Under the pieces are notes generated by a model. The model saw nothing but the letters and a program-made list of their open reading frames with translations, had not been told where the DNA came from and searched no databases. The position numbers and the translations under genes were made by a program. DNA of 64,000 nucleotides, taken from Roseateles aquatilis (lineage in GTDB: Bacteria; Pseudomonadota; Gammaproteobacteria; Burkholderiales; Burkholderiaceae_C). The stretch lies in assembly GCF_002205645.1 (NCBI RefSeq), contig NZ_NIOF01000002.1, positions 372,001-436,000 on the forward strand, read 5' to 3'. This document shows, in pieces, positions 38,303 to 50,043 of this stretch. How positions within the stretch are numbered: position 1 is the stretch's first letter; each line of letters opens with the position of its first letter.

Positions 38303-39951
38303 CACAGCTCCGTCAACCGGGGCGTGATCAACACGACCGTGCCCTGCTTGCCGCGCGAGCCGCGACGCGCCAGGGGCAGCAGCCCGCGCAGGATGTCGGC
38401 ATCGTCGAGTTGCGTCTGCTCGCGCTCGAAACCGGCCAGCACCAGTGTCTGACCGGCAGGCACGCTGACGCGCTGCATCGCGCTGAAGCTCATCGTCTCC
38501 GGCAATTGCACCGACTGCGCCGAGGTCCCGGTGCCGCTCGCGAAGGAGCGCAACTGGCGCAGTTCGCTGACCTGCAGCGCGGTTTGCAGCAGCACGCGGT
38601 TGGAATCCAGGATCACCGGCAGCACCGTCAGGCCCAATCCGGTGGACAGCTTCCCCGGCTCCAGCGCGCCGGGCGAGACGGCGCCGGTCGTGGGGTTGAC
38701 CACCGCGGCGGTCGCGCGCTGCACGTAGGAGATGGTCTGCAGCGCGCCCATCGGCACCGGCATCCGGTTGGTCGTGGTCACCACGCTGGAGTAGGCGGTG
38801 GAGACGCGGCCGTACTCCTGCAAGGCCTTGGCGACCCACTTGCTGGGCGACTCGCGCGAGGCGGATGCCCCCAGCACGAAGCTCAGCGCGGCCGTCGCGC
38901 CGCCGCCGATCGGGCCGAGCGCGGCGGGGCCGGTGAACTCCAGCGCGTTGCCGCGGCCCAGCCGGCCCAGCATCGCGTGCCAGTCGATGCCGGCGCTGAA
39001 CTGGTCCGAGAAGCTGACCTGCAGCACCTCCACCTCCAGCACCACCTGTCGCATCAAGTTGGTGTTGATCGCGTCCAGGTAGGCCTGCGCGGCCTCGACG
39101 TTGGCCACCGCGTCGGTGACGGTGACCAGTCCGGAGCGGGGATCGACCAGCAGCTTGGCCCGCGTCGACAGCAGGCCCTTGAGCGAATCCGTCAATCCGG
39201 CCCAGTAGTCGCTCTGCGCGCTGAAGTCGACCTTCGCGGCGCCTGAGCCGCCGCTGTCGCTGCCACCGCCCAGCACGTCGAAGCTGGCCGTCGTGGCGAG
39301 ACCGTTGGGCAGGGCCTTGACGGCGATCGCGCGGGTCACGACGCGCGAGAACACGATACGCCCGCCACCGTAGGTCCATTGCAGACCGGCCTGGCTGGCG
39401 ACCCGATCGAGCAGGCCGGCGAGCGGGCCCGCGTAGTTCAGCTCGACGGTGTTCTGATGCTCGGCCGGGGACAGATCCAGCCGCCGCGCGCCGGAGCGTC
39501 CGGCCAGGCGGAGCGCCGCCGCCTCGTCCGGCGCGAGGTCGGGCTCGGCGGCGGGGGCGGACAGGTCGCCGGGCGCGTAGTCGGCGGCGCTTTGCAGCGC
39601 GTCGGGCGTCATGACCACCGGCAGCTCGATCAGGCGCGAGATCGCCTCGGCGACCGTCACCAGCGGCAGTCGCCCCGGGTAGTGCAGCCGCACGTCGCCC
39701 AGATGCGGCGGCAGGCTGGTCGCGAGCCGCAAGGGCACGGATCGCTGCGCGAAGCGGATCGCCGGATCGGCGACGACCAGTGGCGGCAAGGCCTGCGGTT
39801 CTCGGACGCGCGCCTGGAAGGCGCCGCTGCGGTCGAGGTGCTCGCGATGCTCGACCATCGAGCGCCGGGCGGCGGGCAGCGCGCAACCGGCGAGCGCCGC
39901 CGCGAGCAACGCGGCCGTTGGTATCGCGGCTGGACGTGTCGCCCGTCTCAT
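38302..39951 (-). CDS. pilN: Type IVb pilus secretin lipoprotein PilN
   Basis: This 549-residue outer-membrane secretin of the R64/BfpB class has signal and lipobox (AALAGCALP, Cys23). N-terminal domains have a secretin/TonB short-N-like module (VTVAEAISRLIELPVVMT). The secretin domain starts at ~285 (NLMRQVVLEVEVLQVSFSDQ) and ends with the amphipathic signature LVLAGFEREQTQL and VVLITPRLTEL. The multimer forms the pore for the pilus. ATGA overlap with the preceding gene. Confidence 0.9.
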   Translation of the reverse strand: MRRATRPAAIPTAALLAAALAGCALPAARRSMVEHREHLDRSGAFQARVREPQALPPLVVADPAIRFAQRSVPLRLATSLPPHLGDVRLHYPGRLPLVTVAEAISRLIELPVVMTPDALQSAADYAPGDLSAPAAEPDLAPDEAAALRLAGRSGARRLDLSPAEHQNTVELNYAGPLAGLLDRVASQAGLQWTYGGGRIVFSRVVTRAIAVKALPNGLATTASFDVLGGGSDSGGSGAAKVDFSAQSDYWAGLTDSLKGLLSTRAKLLVDPRSGLVTVTDAVANVEAAQAYLDAINTNLMRQVVLEVEVLQVSFSDQFSAGIDWHAMLGRLGRGNALEFTGPAALGPIGGGATAALSFVLGASASRESPSKWVAKALQEYGRVSTAYSSVVTTTNRMPVPMGALQTISYVQRATAAVVNPTTGAVSPGALEPGKLSTGLGLTVLPVILDSNRVLLQTALQVSELRQLRSFASGTGTSAQSVQLPETMSFSAMQRVSVPAGQTLVLAGFEREQTQLDDADILRGLLPLARRGSRGKQGTVVLITPRLTEL

Positions 39952-40535
39952 CGTCGCTCTCCATCGAGCAGGTATCGGCCGACGCGGACCACGCGCGTCT
40001 CCGGCTGGATGCGGGCCTGCAGCGGGAAGTCGGTCGCGCTCAAGGCGGTCATCGCCTGGCCGAGTGCGTCGAGAAAATTGCCGCGCAGCGTGACCTGGGC
40101 GTCGATGGGGAAGTCCCGCTCCGCCTCCCAGACCAGTTGCCAGCCCGCCGCGCGGGTCCAGCGGCGCAGGGTCTGATGGAAGGTGCCGTCGGTGAGCTCG
40201 ATGGTCCAGTCCATCGAGGCTTCGGACCGCAACGTGTCCATCGCCGCCGAGACCGACCGCGATGGCGCGCGCAGCGACACGGCGGGCCGAGGCGTGGCGA
40301 TCCAGTCGATGTCGGCGATCGTCGCCGATGCCGATGCCGATGCCGATGCCGATGCCGATGCAGGTGCAGGCGCAGTCGTGGGCGTGGGCGTGGGCGCAGC
40401 GGTGGACGCCGCTGCCGGCGGCGTGCCCATCGGCGGCGCGGGGCGCGCGAGCAGGGGCACCGCGAGCGACGACAGCGCCGCGATCACCACGGCCGAGGCC
40501 GTGGGGCTGCGTCCGGAAGGACGAGGTCGGGACAT
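39948..40535 (-). CDS. TcpQ/PilL-C-like exported protein of the pilus operon
   Basis: This 195-residue protein has an N-terminal hydrophobic signal (about 14-30). An Ala/Ser/Pro low-complexity linker contains the microsatellite-encoded (Ala-Ser)n tract. The C-terminal ~90-residue domain (WTIELTDGTFHQTLRRWTRA...FPIDAQVTLRGNFLDALGQAM) matches the 'toxin co-regulated pilus biosynthesis Q' fold. That fold also forms the C-terminus of PilL and stabilises the secretin. I therefore take it as the PilL-like secretin partner. It sits between pilS and pilN in an 11-base/ATGA-spaced operon. Confidence 0.78.
   Translation of the reverse strand: MSRPRPSGRSPTASAVVIAALSSLAVPLLARPAPPMGTPPAAASTAAPTPTPTTAPAPASASASASASASATIADIDWIATPRPAVSLRAPSRSVSAAMDTLRSEASMDWTIELTDGTFHQTLRRWTRAAGWQLVWEAERDFPIDAQVTLRGNFLDALGQAMTALSATDFPLQARIQPETRVVRVGRYLLDGERR
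40324..40359. repeat. GCCGAT x6 microsatellite in the PilL-like gene
   Basis: Six perfect 6-base units encode an Ala-Ser dipeptide run on the minus strand. They sit in the linker between the signal sequence and the TcpQ-like domain. Slippage alters linker length in frame. Confidence 0.93.
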
Positions 40536-40546
40536 GGCGGGGGACC

Positions 40547-43373
<2,827 letters not shown>

Positions 43374-43376
43374 GCG

Positions 43377-44657
43377 TCAGGCCGCGGCCGTCTTGCGGCG
43401 GATCGCCATCGCCAGCCCGGCGGCCACCAGGCAGGCCGCGCCGGCGACGTACAGCGCGGGGGCGTAGCTGAGCAGCAGGCTGCGGCTCAACCCCGCGCCG
43501 TAGGCCGCGACGGCGGCGCCGATCTGGTGGCCGGCGAAGATCCAGCCGAAGACCATGCCGACCTTGGCGGCGCCGAAACGCTCGGCCGTCAGGCGCACCG
43601 TCGGCGGCACGGTGGCGATCCAGTCCAGGCCGTAGAAGACGGCGAACAGCGACAGGCCGTAGAGCGTGAACTCCGCGCTCGGCAGCCACAGCAGCGACAG
43701 GCCGCGCAGCGCGTAGTACCAGCACAGCAGCTTGCGGGCGTCGTAGCGGTCGCTCAGCCAGCCCGAGGCGATGGTGCCGATGAAGTCGAACATGCCCATC
43801 ATCGCCAGCACCGAGGCCGCCGGCACCGCGGCCAGCCCGTAGTCGCCGCACAGCGAGATGAAGTGGGTCTGCACCAGTCCGTTGGTCGACAGCCCGCAGA
43901 TGAAGAAGGTGCCGAACAGCAGCCAGAAGGTCGGCTGGCCGACGGCCTCGCGCAGGGCGGTGAACGGCGTGCGCCAGGTCACCGCGGCGGCGGGCGCGGG
44001 CGGCGCGGCGGAGGCCGTCGCCGGATCGGCGCCGTAGGGCGCGATGCCGACGTCGGACGGACGGTCCCGCATGAACAGCAGCACCAGCGCCATCACGCCC
44101 AGGCAGAGCACCGCCAGCGGCAGCAGCGGCGCGCGCCAGCCCCAGCCTTCGATCATCCAGGCGGCGATGGGCAGGCAGATCAACTGACCGGTCGCGGCGC
44201 TGGCGGTGAGGATGCCCATGATCAGGCCGCGGCGCGTGGCGAACCAGCGGTTGGACACGACCGCGCCCAGCACCAGCGCGGTCATGCCGCTGCCCAGGCC
44301 CAGCACCACGCCCCACAACACCACCAGTTGCCACAGCTGCGTGACCAGCCCGGCCAGCAGCATGCCGCCGCCGACCAGCGCCAGCGCCGTGCTCACCACC
44401 GCGCGCACGCCGAAGCGCTCCATCAGCACGGCGGCGAACGGCCCCATCAGCCCGAACAGCGCGAAGCGCAGCGCCAGCGCCGACGAGATCTGGCTGGTCG
44501 ACCAACCGAATTCCTTGGCCAGCGGCTGCAGCATCGCGCCGGGCAGGCCCAGCGCGGCCGACATGAACAGCATCGTCAGGAAGGTCAGTCCGGCGATCAC
44601 CCAACTGAAATGAAGACCCCGGTGGGTCAGGCGGCGGGACATGGCGGCAGCAAGCAT
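43377..44657 (-). CDS. MFS transporter
   Basis: This 426-residue inner-membrane transporter has twelve predicted helices, loop 2-3 motif LMERFGVRAVVSTALALVG, NRWFATRRGLIMGILTA, and a central cytosolic loop (Ala/Pro-rich). It resembles the monocarboxylate-porter/NarK-like group of MFS proteins. Substrate cannot be assigned. Divergent TetR-type regulator 140 bases away with a shared operator-like palindrome suggests ligand-induced expression. Confidence 0.9.
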   Translation of the reverse strand: MLAAAMSRRLTHRGLHFSWVIAGLTFLTMLFMSAALGLPGAMLQPLAKEFGWSTSQISSALALRFALFGLMGPFAAVLMERFGVRAVVSTALALVGGGMLLAGLVTQLWQLVVLWGVVLGLGSGMTALVLGAVVSNRWFATRRGLIMGILTASAATGQLICLPIAAWMIEGWGWRAPLLPLAVLCLGVMALVLLFMRDRPSDVGIAPYGADPATASAAPPAPAAAVTWRTPFTALREAVGQPTFWLLFGTFFICGLSTNGLVQTHFISLCGDYGLAAVPAASVLAMMGMFDFIGTIASGWLSDRYDARKLLCWYYALRGLSLLWLPSAEFTLYGLSLFAVFYGLDWIATVPPTVRLTAERFGAAKVGMVFGWIFAGHQIGAAVAAYGAGLSRSLLLSYAPALYVAGAACLVAAGLAMAIRRKTAAA

Positions 44658-44716
44658 GAGGCACCCGTTTTGATGACGGTCGGCATCGTATCCGGAAGCG
44701 TTGCGTGGCGCGCTGA

Positions 44717-44738
44717 TTTGATGATGACCATATTCAAA
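44717..44738. promoter_or_regulatory. Candidate TetR operator
   Basis: The palindrome TTTGA-TG-ATG-AC-CAT-AT-TCAAA has 8 matched positions per half-site of 11. It lies in the 140-base gap between the MFS gene and its divergent TetR-type regulator, in the AT-richest part of the gap. This is the usual place for autorepression and control of the exporter. Confidence 0.55.
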
Positions 44739-44797
44739 AGAGAGTCTTGCGCCGATCGCGGGCGGCGCGGCGGGGGATTCCTGCCATGATCGCCGCC

Positions 44798-45409
44798 ATG
44801 AAAGTCACGAAGGAACAATCCGCCGCCAACCGCAAGGCGCTGGTCGACGCGGCGGCCCGGCTGTACCGCGAGCGCGGCATCGCCGGTGTCGGGCTGGCGG
44901 AGATTTCGCGCGAGGCCGGCTTCACGCACGGCGGCTTCTATGGACGCTTCGCGTCCAAGGAGGAACTCGCGGCCGAGGCCTGCGGCGAGGCCTTCGGCGT
45001 GTCGATGGCGCGGTTGGAGGCGCAACTGACGCGCCATGACGGCGACCTGACGGCGCTGCTCAAGCGCTACTTCAGCGCCGCGCATCGCGACGCGCCCGGC
45101 GCGGGCTGCCCGATGGCGACGCTGGGGGTGGACGCGGCCCGCGAGGGCGGGCTGCTGGGGCAGGCCATGAGCGACGGCATCGCCGGCTATCTGCGGGCGA
45201 TGGCGTCGCACCGGCCGGACGGCACCGTGCTGGAGCAGCCGACGGCGGACGACGAGGCCCGCGCGATCCGCACGCTGACGACGATGATCGGCGGCGTGAT
45301 CCTGGCGCGGGCCTGCGCCGAGGCGGCACCGGCCATGTCGGACCGGATCCTGCGGACCTCGCTGGCAACGACCCTGGCGTCGCTCAGCGGGGCGTCGGCG
45401 GCGGGGTGA
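44798..45409 (+). CDS. TetR/AcrR-family regulator
   Basis: This repressor has 203 residues from ATG 44798; an upstream open stretch is not protein-like. N-terminal HTH: NRKALVDAAARLYRERG and AGVGLAEISREAGFTHGGFYGRF, then KEELAAEACG. The C-terminal ligand-binding domain includes GAGCPMATLGVDAARE, similar to the NemR-like or acrylate-type branch with a Cys that may sense electrophiles. It probably controls the divergent MFS exporter. The end overlaps the convergent EamA gene by 26 bases. Confidence 0.92.
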   Translation: MKVTKEQSAANRKALVDAAARLYRERGIAGVGLAEISREAGFTHGGFYGRFASKEELAAEACGEAFGVSMARLEAQLTRHDGDLTALLKRYFSAAHRDAPGAGCPMATLGVDAAREGGLLGQAMSDGIAGYLRAMASHRPDGTVLEQPTADDEARAIRTLTTMIGGVILARACAEAAPAMSDRILRTSLATTLASLSGASAAG

Positions 45410-46328
45410 CCGGCGGGGTGCCGGGCGTCGCGCCGGGACCTGGCGGTGTCGTGGCCACCCGGCTCGGCAGCTTCAGCACGCCGACCGCCAGCGCGGTACC
45501 CAGCAGCACGACCAGGCAGCCCGCGGCCATCGAGCCGTTGAGCGTCTCGCCGAGGAACAGCCAGCCCCACAGCAGCGCGAAGACCGGGATCAGGAAGGTC
45601 ACCGAGATCGTGTTGGTCGGCCCGACACGCTTCATCAGCCGGAAGAACAGGATGTAGGCGACGCTGGTGCACAGCAGCGCCAGCAGGACCACCGCCCACC
45701 ACGCGCGCGCGCCCGGCATCTCGACCGGGCGCAGCGTCCAGGCGGGGATCGCCAGCAGCAGCGCGGCGGCGAACTGGCTGCCGGTCGCGACGGCGAGGGG
45801 GCTCGCGCCGCCGAGAAAGCGCTTGGTGGCGTTGGCCGCGATGCCGTAGCTCAGCGTCGCGATCAGCACGGCCACGATGGCGAAGCCGCTGCCGCCGGGC
45901 TTGAAGGAGGCCTTGTCCCAGGCCAGCAGCACCACGCCGCCGAAACCCAGCGCCAGCCCCAGCAGCCGCGAGCCGTCCAGGCGTTGCCCGAACCAGGCCC
46001 AGGCCACCAGCGCGCCCCACATCGGCGTGGTGGCGTTGAGGATGCTCGACAGACCCGCGTTGATCGACAGCGCGGCGAAGCTGAACAGCGCAAACGGGAA
46101 GGCGCTGTTCAGGAACCCGACCAGCAGCAGGCCCTTCCAGTGGGTGCGCAGGTCGCCGAGGCCTTCGCGCAGGCCCAGCAGCGGGATCAGGAACAGCGAG
46201 GCCCCGGCGACCCGCATCGCGGCGGTCGCGACGGCGCCGAACTCGGGTGCGGCGATGCGCATGAACAGAAAGGACGCCCCCCAGATGGCGGCCAGCAGCG
46301 CGAGTTCGATCAGGTCGTTTTTCTTCAC
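45384..46328 (-). CDS. EamA-family (DMT superfamily) transporter
   Basis: This 314-residue protein has ten predicted membrane helices in two EamA repeats (AIWGASFLFMRIAAPEFG...; SVAYILFFRLMKRVGPTN... and LWGWLFLGETLNG). The GTG start at 46328 overlaps the ogt stop (GTGA). A longer frame upstream lies inside ogt and is rejected. A Pro/Thr-rich C-terminal tail is odd. The substrate is unknown; coupling to the alkylation-repair genes suggests a role in removing toxic or alkylating compounds, but that is inference. Confidence 0.9.
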   Translation of the reverse strand: MKKNDLIELALLAAIWGASFLFMRIAAPEFGAVATAAMRVAGASLFLIPLLGLREGLGDLRTHWKGLLLVGFLNSAFPFALFSFAALSINAGLSSILNATTPMWGALVAWAWFGQRLDGSRLLGLALGFGGVVLLAWDKASFKPGGSGFAIVAVLIATLSYGIAANATKRFLGGASPLAVATGSQFAAALLLAIPAWTLRPVEMPGARAWWAVVLLALLCTSVAYILFFRLMKRVGPTNTISVTFLIPVFALLWGWLFLGETLNGSMAAGCLVVLLGTALAVGVLKLPSRVATTPPGPGATPGTPPVTPPPTPR

Positions 46329-46879
46329 GCGGGAACCCCTTGCTTGACGGAAGCGCGGAGCGTAGCCGGCGCCCGGCCCTCCAGTGTCAGCAGGGCTTCC
46401 TTGCGATGCAGGCCGCCGGCGTACCCGGTCAGGCTGCCGTCCGCGCCGATGACGCGATGGCAGGGGATCAGCACCGACACCGGATTGCGGCCCACCGCCG
46501 CCGCCACGGCGCGGACGGCATCGGGCCGGCCCAGCCGCGCCGCGAGCTGGCCGTAGGTGACCGTCTCGCCCGCCGGAATGGCGAGCAGCGCCTGCCACAC
46601 GGCCTGCTGGAACGTCGTGCCTTTCGGGGACATCGGCGGCAGGGTCGGGGTGGTCCCGGCGGATCCCGCGGGTCCGGAGAAGTACTCGCGCAGGATGGCG
46701 ACGGTCTCGCGCAGCAGCGGGTCGTCGTCGTCGCGTGGGGCGGCGAGCTCGCCGGGGTGGTACTTCTGGCCTTCGAACCAGAGGCCGGACAGCCCGTCGG
46801 CGTCGCGGGCCACCAGCAGCCGCCCCAGCGGCGTGTCGGTTTCGGTCCAGGCCAGGTGAGAGGAGGAGGTCGAGGTCAT
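46325..46879 (-). CDS. ogt: Methylated-DNA--protein-cysteine methyltransferase
   Basis: This 184-residue suicide DNA-repair protein removes O6-methyl (and larger) groups from guanine. The active-site Cys near 141 is in VLIPCHRVIG, and the typical GETVTYGQLAARLGRP and TGYAGGLHRKEALL segments are present. It overlaps the upstream ada-alkA stop (ATGA) and the downstream EamA start (GTGA), so all three genes form one operon. The N-terminal half is shorter and more variable than in E. coli Ogt. Confidence 0.94.
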   Translation of the reverse strand: MTSTSSSHLAWTETDTPLGRLLVARDADGLSGLWFEGQKYHPGELAAPRDDDDPLLRETVAILREYFSGPAGSAGTTPTLPPMSPKGTTFQQAVWQALLAIPAGETVTYGQLAARLGRPDAVRAVAAAVGRNPVSVLIPCHRVIGADGSLTGYAGGLHRKEALLTLEGRAPATLRASVKQGVPA

Positions 46880-48471
46880 GGCTTGAGTCCCTTCTTCGGC
46901 CGGGGGGCCGTGGCGTTCGTTGCGGTCTTTCGCGCGGCCGTCCCCGAGGCCGTCCGCGAGGCCATCTGCGAGGCCTCCCGCCACAGCTGCAACACGGCGT
47001 AGCTGCGGTAGGGCGCGAAATGCTCGGCGGCCTCGACCAGCTCGCGGGGGCGCAGCGGGCGGCCGGCGCGTTGCTCCAGGCACTGCTTCAGCACGACGTC
47101 GCCCGGCAGGTAGGCATCGGGCCAGCTCCAGCCGCGCATCAGCATGTAGTGCGCGGTCCAGGGCCCCAGGCCGGGCAGGGCGGCGAGTTCGGCGATGGCG
47201 TCCTCGACCGTGCCGCGGCCATGCGCGAACGCCAGCAGCGGCCATTGGCCGGCCAGGTGGATGAGCGCCTGCGCGCGGCGCGCCGGCATGCCCAGCGAGG
47301 CGATGTCGTCGACAGTCGCGGCCGCCAGCGTCGCCGGGGTGGGGAACACGTGGGAGACGCCGTCGGGCGCGCCCAGCGCCTCCGGCAGCGGCGCGCCGAA
47401 ACGCGAGATCAGGCGCGTCGCCAGCGTGCGGGCGGCGGCGACCGTCACCTGCTGGCCGAGCACGGCCCGGATCGCGAGCTCGAACCGGTCCAGCGACCCC
47501 GGCAGCCGCAGCCCCTCGGCGGGGGGGCCGAGGACTTCGCCCAACGCGGCGGCGATCGCCTGAGGATCGGCGTCCAGGTCCAGCCAGCGGCGCAGGCGCG
47601 GCATCAGCGTCGCGATGGCCGGCCACAACGACGCGCTCAGCGACAGGCGCACCTGGGCGCGTTCGGCGCCGTCGGGGCTCAGGCGCGCCGAGACCCAACC
47701 CAGCAGGTCGGGCTGGCCCGGGCGGACCAGGCGCACGCTGCGCGCCAGCGACAGCCGCTCGACATCGACCGTCTCCACGCCGGGCACGGCGCGGGCGGCG
47801 AGGAAGGTCAGCAGCGCGGTGCCCAGCAGCGGAGGGCGCAGGTCGAGCCGCAACTCGGCGGTTTCGGCGGCATGGGCCGAGGGGGGGCCGGTCTCCGAGC
47901 CGCCCTTGCGCAGTGCAGTCGGGCTCAATCGATAGTGCTCCTGGAACGCGGCGTTGAAGCGTCGCAGGCTGGAGAAGCCGGCGGCCAGCGCCACCTCGGA
48001 AATCGGCAGGCGTGTATCCGTCAGCAACTGCTTGGCCAGCAGGAGCCGACGCGTCTGCAGGTACTGCAGCGGCGCGACGCCGTGCACGGCGGTGAAGACG
48101 CGGCGCACATGGCGCTCGCTGACGCCCAGGTGGGCGGCGAGGGCGGGCAACGAGGCGTCCTCCGGCGCGCATTCGTCGAGCCAGCGGGCGGCCTCGCGGG
48201 CCAGCACGTCGGCGGCGTCCATCGCGCTCCAGGGGCGCGCGGCGGGAGCCAGTTCGGGGCGGCACTTCAAGCAGGGGCGGAAGCGGGCCGCCTCGGCCAG
48301 CGTGGCGCTGGGGAAGAACTGGCAGTTTTCGCGCTTGGGCGTGCGCACCCGGCAGATCGGCCGGCAATAGACGCCGGTGGAGGTCACGCCGACGAACCAT
48401 TGCCCGTCGAAGCGCGCGTCCCGCGCCAGCAGGGCGGGATAGCAGTGGTCGGGGTCGAGCAGGAAGTCCAT
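46876..48471 (-). CDS. alkA: Ada-AlkA fusion: methylphosphotriester sensor and 3-methyladenine glycosylase II
   Basis: This is a 531-residue fusion. The N-terminal Ada zinc domain has GVYCRPIC...NCQFF...RPCLKC, four Cys ligands. An AraC-type DNA-binding domain at ~85-185 has LAAHLGVSERHVRRVFTAVHG. AlkA N-domain and HhH-GPD glycosylase follow (LPGLGPWTAHYMLMRGW; catalytic Asp in LPGDVVLKQ near 457). Loss of alkylated bases and methylation-activated transcription are combined in one protein. A Ser/Ala/Thr/Lys tail ends the protein. It heads the ogt-EamA operon. Confidence 0.94.
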   Translation of the reverse strand: MDFLLDPDHCYPALLARDARFDGQWFVGVTSTGVYCRPICRVRTPKRENCQFFPSATLAEAARFRPCLKCRPELAPAARPWSAMDAADVLAREAARWLDECAPEDASLPALAAHLGVSERHVRRVFTAVHGVAPLQYLQTRRLLLAKQLLTDTRLPISEVALAAGFSSLRRFNAAFQEHYRLSPTALRKGGSETGPPSAHAAETAELRLDLRPPLLGTALLTFLAARAVPGVETVDVERLSLARSVRLVRPGQPDLLGWVSARLSPDGAERAQVRLSLSASLWPAIATLMPRLRRWLDLDADPQAIAAALGEVLGPPAEGLRLPGSLDRFELAIRAVLGQQVTVAAARTLATRLISRFGAPLPEALGAPDGVSHVFPTPATLAAATVDDIASLGMPARRAQALIHLAGQWPLLAFAHGRGTVEDAIAELAALPGLGPWTAHYMLMRGWSWPDAYLPGDVVLKQCLEQRAGRPLRPRELVEAAEHFAPYRSYAVLQLWREASQMASRTASGTAARKTATNATAPRPKKGLKP

Positions 48472-48593
48472 GGCGTGAATGATAGGAGTCGATCCCGCCT
48501 GGGGCTGGCCGTTTTCGGACACGTTCCTGAGACCCCCGGCGCGCGATTCGCCTTCGGTGCACCGGGTTACATGGTGGGTCCGCGGGCGCTGCC

Positions 48594-48599
48594 TACAAT
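48594..48599 (+). promoter_or_regulatory. -10-like TACAAT upstream of the phosphomannomutase gene
   Basis: TACAAT matches the consensus at five of six positions, 56 bases before the ATG. No clear -35 lies at the right spacing, so a weak or activator-dependent promoter is possible. Confidence 0.35.
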
Positions 48600-48654
48600 C
48601 CGCCCCAGTTTCGATCCGGTCTTCAAGACTTTCACCATTCCTACAGGGAAGCAC

Positions 48655-50043
48655 ATGCAAGTTCACGCATCCATCTTCAAGGCTTATGACATTCGCGGTG
48701 TGGTTGGCACGACGCTGGACGAGGCGCTGGCCGAGCACCTGGGCAAGGCCTTCGGCACCGAGGCCGTGAAGGCCGGCGAGAAGGCCGTGGCGGTGGGCCG
48801 CGACGGCCGTGTGTCGGGCCCGTCGCTGGTGGAGGCGCTGATCCGTGGCCTGAAGTCGACCGGGCTGGATGTGGTGGACATCGGCGCGGTCACGACGCCG
48901 ATGCTGTATTACGTGGCCGCGACACGCGGCAAGCATGGCTGCAACTCCGGCATCCAGGTGACCGGCAGCCACAACCCGAAGGACTACAACGGCTTCAAGA
49001 TGGTCCTGAAGGGCGCCGCCGTCTATGGCGAGCAGATCCAGGACCTGAAGCGCCGCATCGAGGCCGAGGACTACGCGACCGGCGACGGCCGCGTCGGCAA
49101 GATGGACGTGACCGACGAGTACGCGGCCCGCATCGTGCGCGACGCCAGGCTGGCGCGGCCGATGAAGATCGTCGTGGACAGCGGCAACGGCATCCCGGGC
49201 GCGACCGCTCCGGCGATCCTGCGCGCGCTGGGTTGCGAGGTCGTGGACATCTTCTCCAAGGTGGACGGCGACTTCCCGAACCACCACCCGGATCCGTCGC
49301 GTCCCGAGAACCTCGAGGACCTGCGGCGCATCGTGCATGCCACCGACGCGGAACTGGGCCTGGCCTTCGACGGCGACGGCGACCGCCTGGGCGTGGTCAC
49401 CAAGGACGGCACGATGATCATGCCGGACCGCCAGATCATGCTGATGGCCGCGGACATCCTGAAGCGCCTGCCGGGCTCGGAGATCATCTTCGACGTCAAG
49501 TGCTCGCAACGCCTGGCGCCGTGGATCGTCGAGCACGGCGGCAAGCCGCTGATGTGGATGACCGGCCACTCGCTGGCCAAGGCCAAGCTCAAGGAAACCG
49601 GCGCGCCGCTGGCCGGCGAGCTGTCGGGCCACATCTTCTTCGCCGAGCGCTGGTACGGCTTCGACGACGCGATGTACACCGCCGCCCGGCTGCTGGAGAT
49701 CCTGTCGCGCAGCGACGACCCGAGCCGGGTGCTGAACGACCTGCCCAACAGCGTCAACACGCCCGAGCTGAACGTGCCCTGCGCCGAGGGCGAGCACCAT
49801 GAGGTCGTGAAGAAGCTCAAGGAGATCGCCGAGTTCCCGAACGCGAAGGACATCATCACGATCGACGGCATCCGCGTCGAATACGACGACGGCTTCGGCC
49901 TGGTGCGCGCGTCCAACACGACGCCGGTGCTGGTGCTGCGCTTCGAGGGCCACACGCAGGAGGCGCTGGAGCGCATCCAGAAGGAAGTGCTGGCGCAGCT
50001 CAAGCGCGTCAAGTCCGACATCACCTTCACGTCGGGTCACTGA
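48655..50043 (+). CDS. Phosphomannomutase/phosphoglucomutase
   Basis: This 462-residue alpha-D-phosphohexomutase is the AlgC/ManB type. It opens MQVHASIFKAYDIRGVVG. The phosphoserine loop is IQVTGSHNPKDYNG (Ser near 105). The metal loop is AFDGDGDRLGVV. The sugar-binding loop is GELSGHIFFAER. The C-terminal phosphate loop is VRASNTTPVLVLRFEG. It interconverts hexose-1- and -6-phosphates for LPS, exopolysaccharide or alginate-type precursors. The next gene, waaA, shares one base (TGATG), so it fits LPS core synthesis. Confidence 0.95.
   Translation: MQVHASIFKAYDIRGVVGTTLDEALAEHLGKAFGTEAVKAGEKAVAVGRDGRVSGPSLVEALIRGLKSTGLDVVDIGAVTTPMLYYVAATRGKHGCNSGIQVTGSHNPKDYNGFKMVLKGAAVYGEQIQDLKRRIEAEDYATGDGRVGKMDVTDEYAARIVRDARLARPMKIVVDSGNGIPGATAPAILRALGCEVVDIFSKVDGDFPNHHPDPSRPENLEDLRRIVHATDAELGLAFDGDGDRLGVVTKDGTMIMPDRQIMLMAADILKRLPGSEIIFDVKCSQRLAPWIVEHGGKPLMWMTGHSLAKAKLKETGAPLAGELSGHIFFAERWYGFDDAMYTAARLLEILSRSDDPSRVLNDLPNSVNTPELNVPCAEGEHHEVVKKLKEIAEFPNAKDIITIDGIRVEYDDGFGLVRASNTTPVLVLRFEGHTQEALERIQKEVLAQLKRVKSDITFTSGH

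Noticed and set aside
46735-48654. Plus-strand extension upstream of the phosphomannomutase
   Set aside because: Antisense to ogt and ada-alkA; the family begins at MQVHASIFKAYDIRG.
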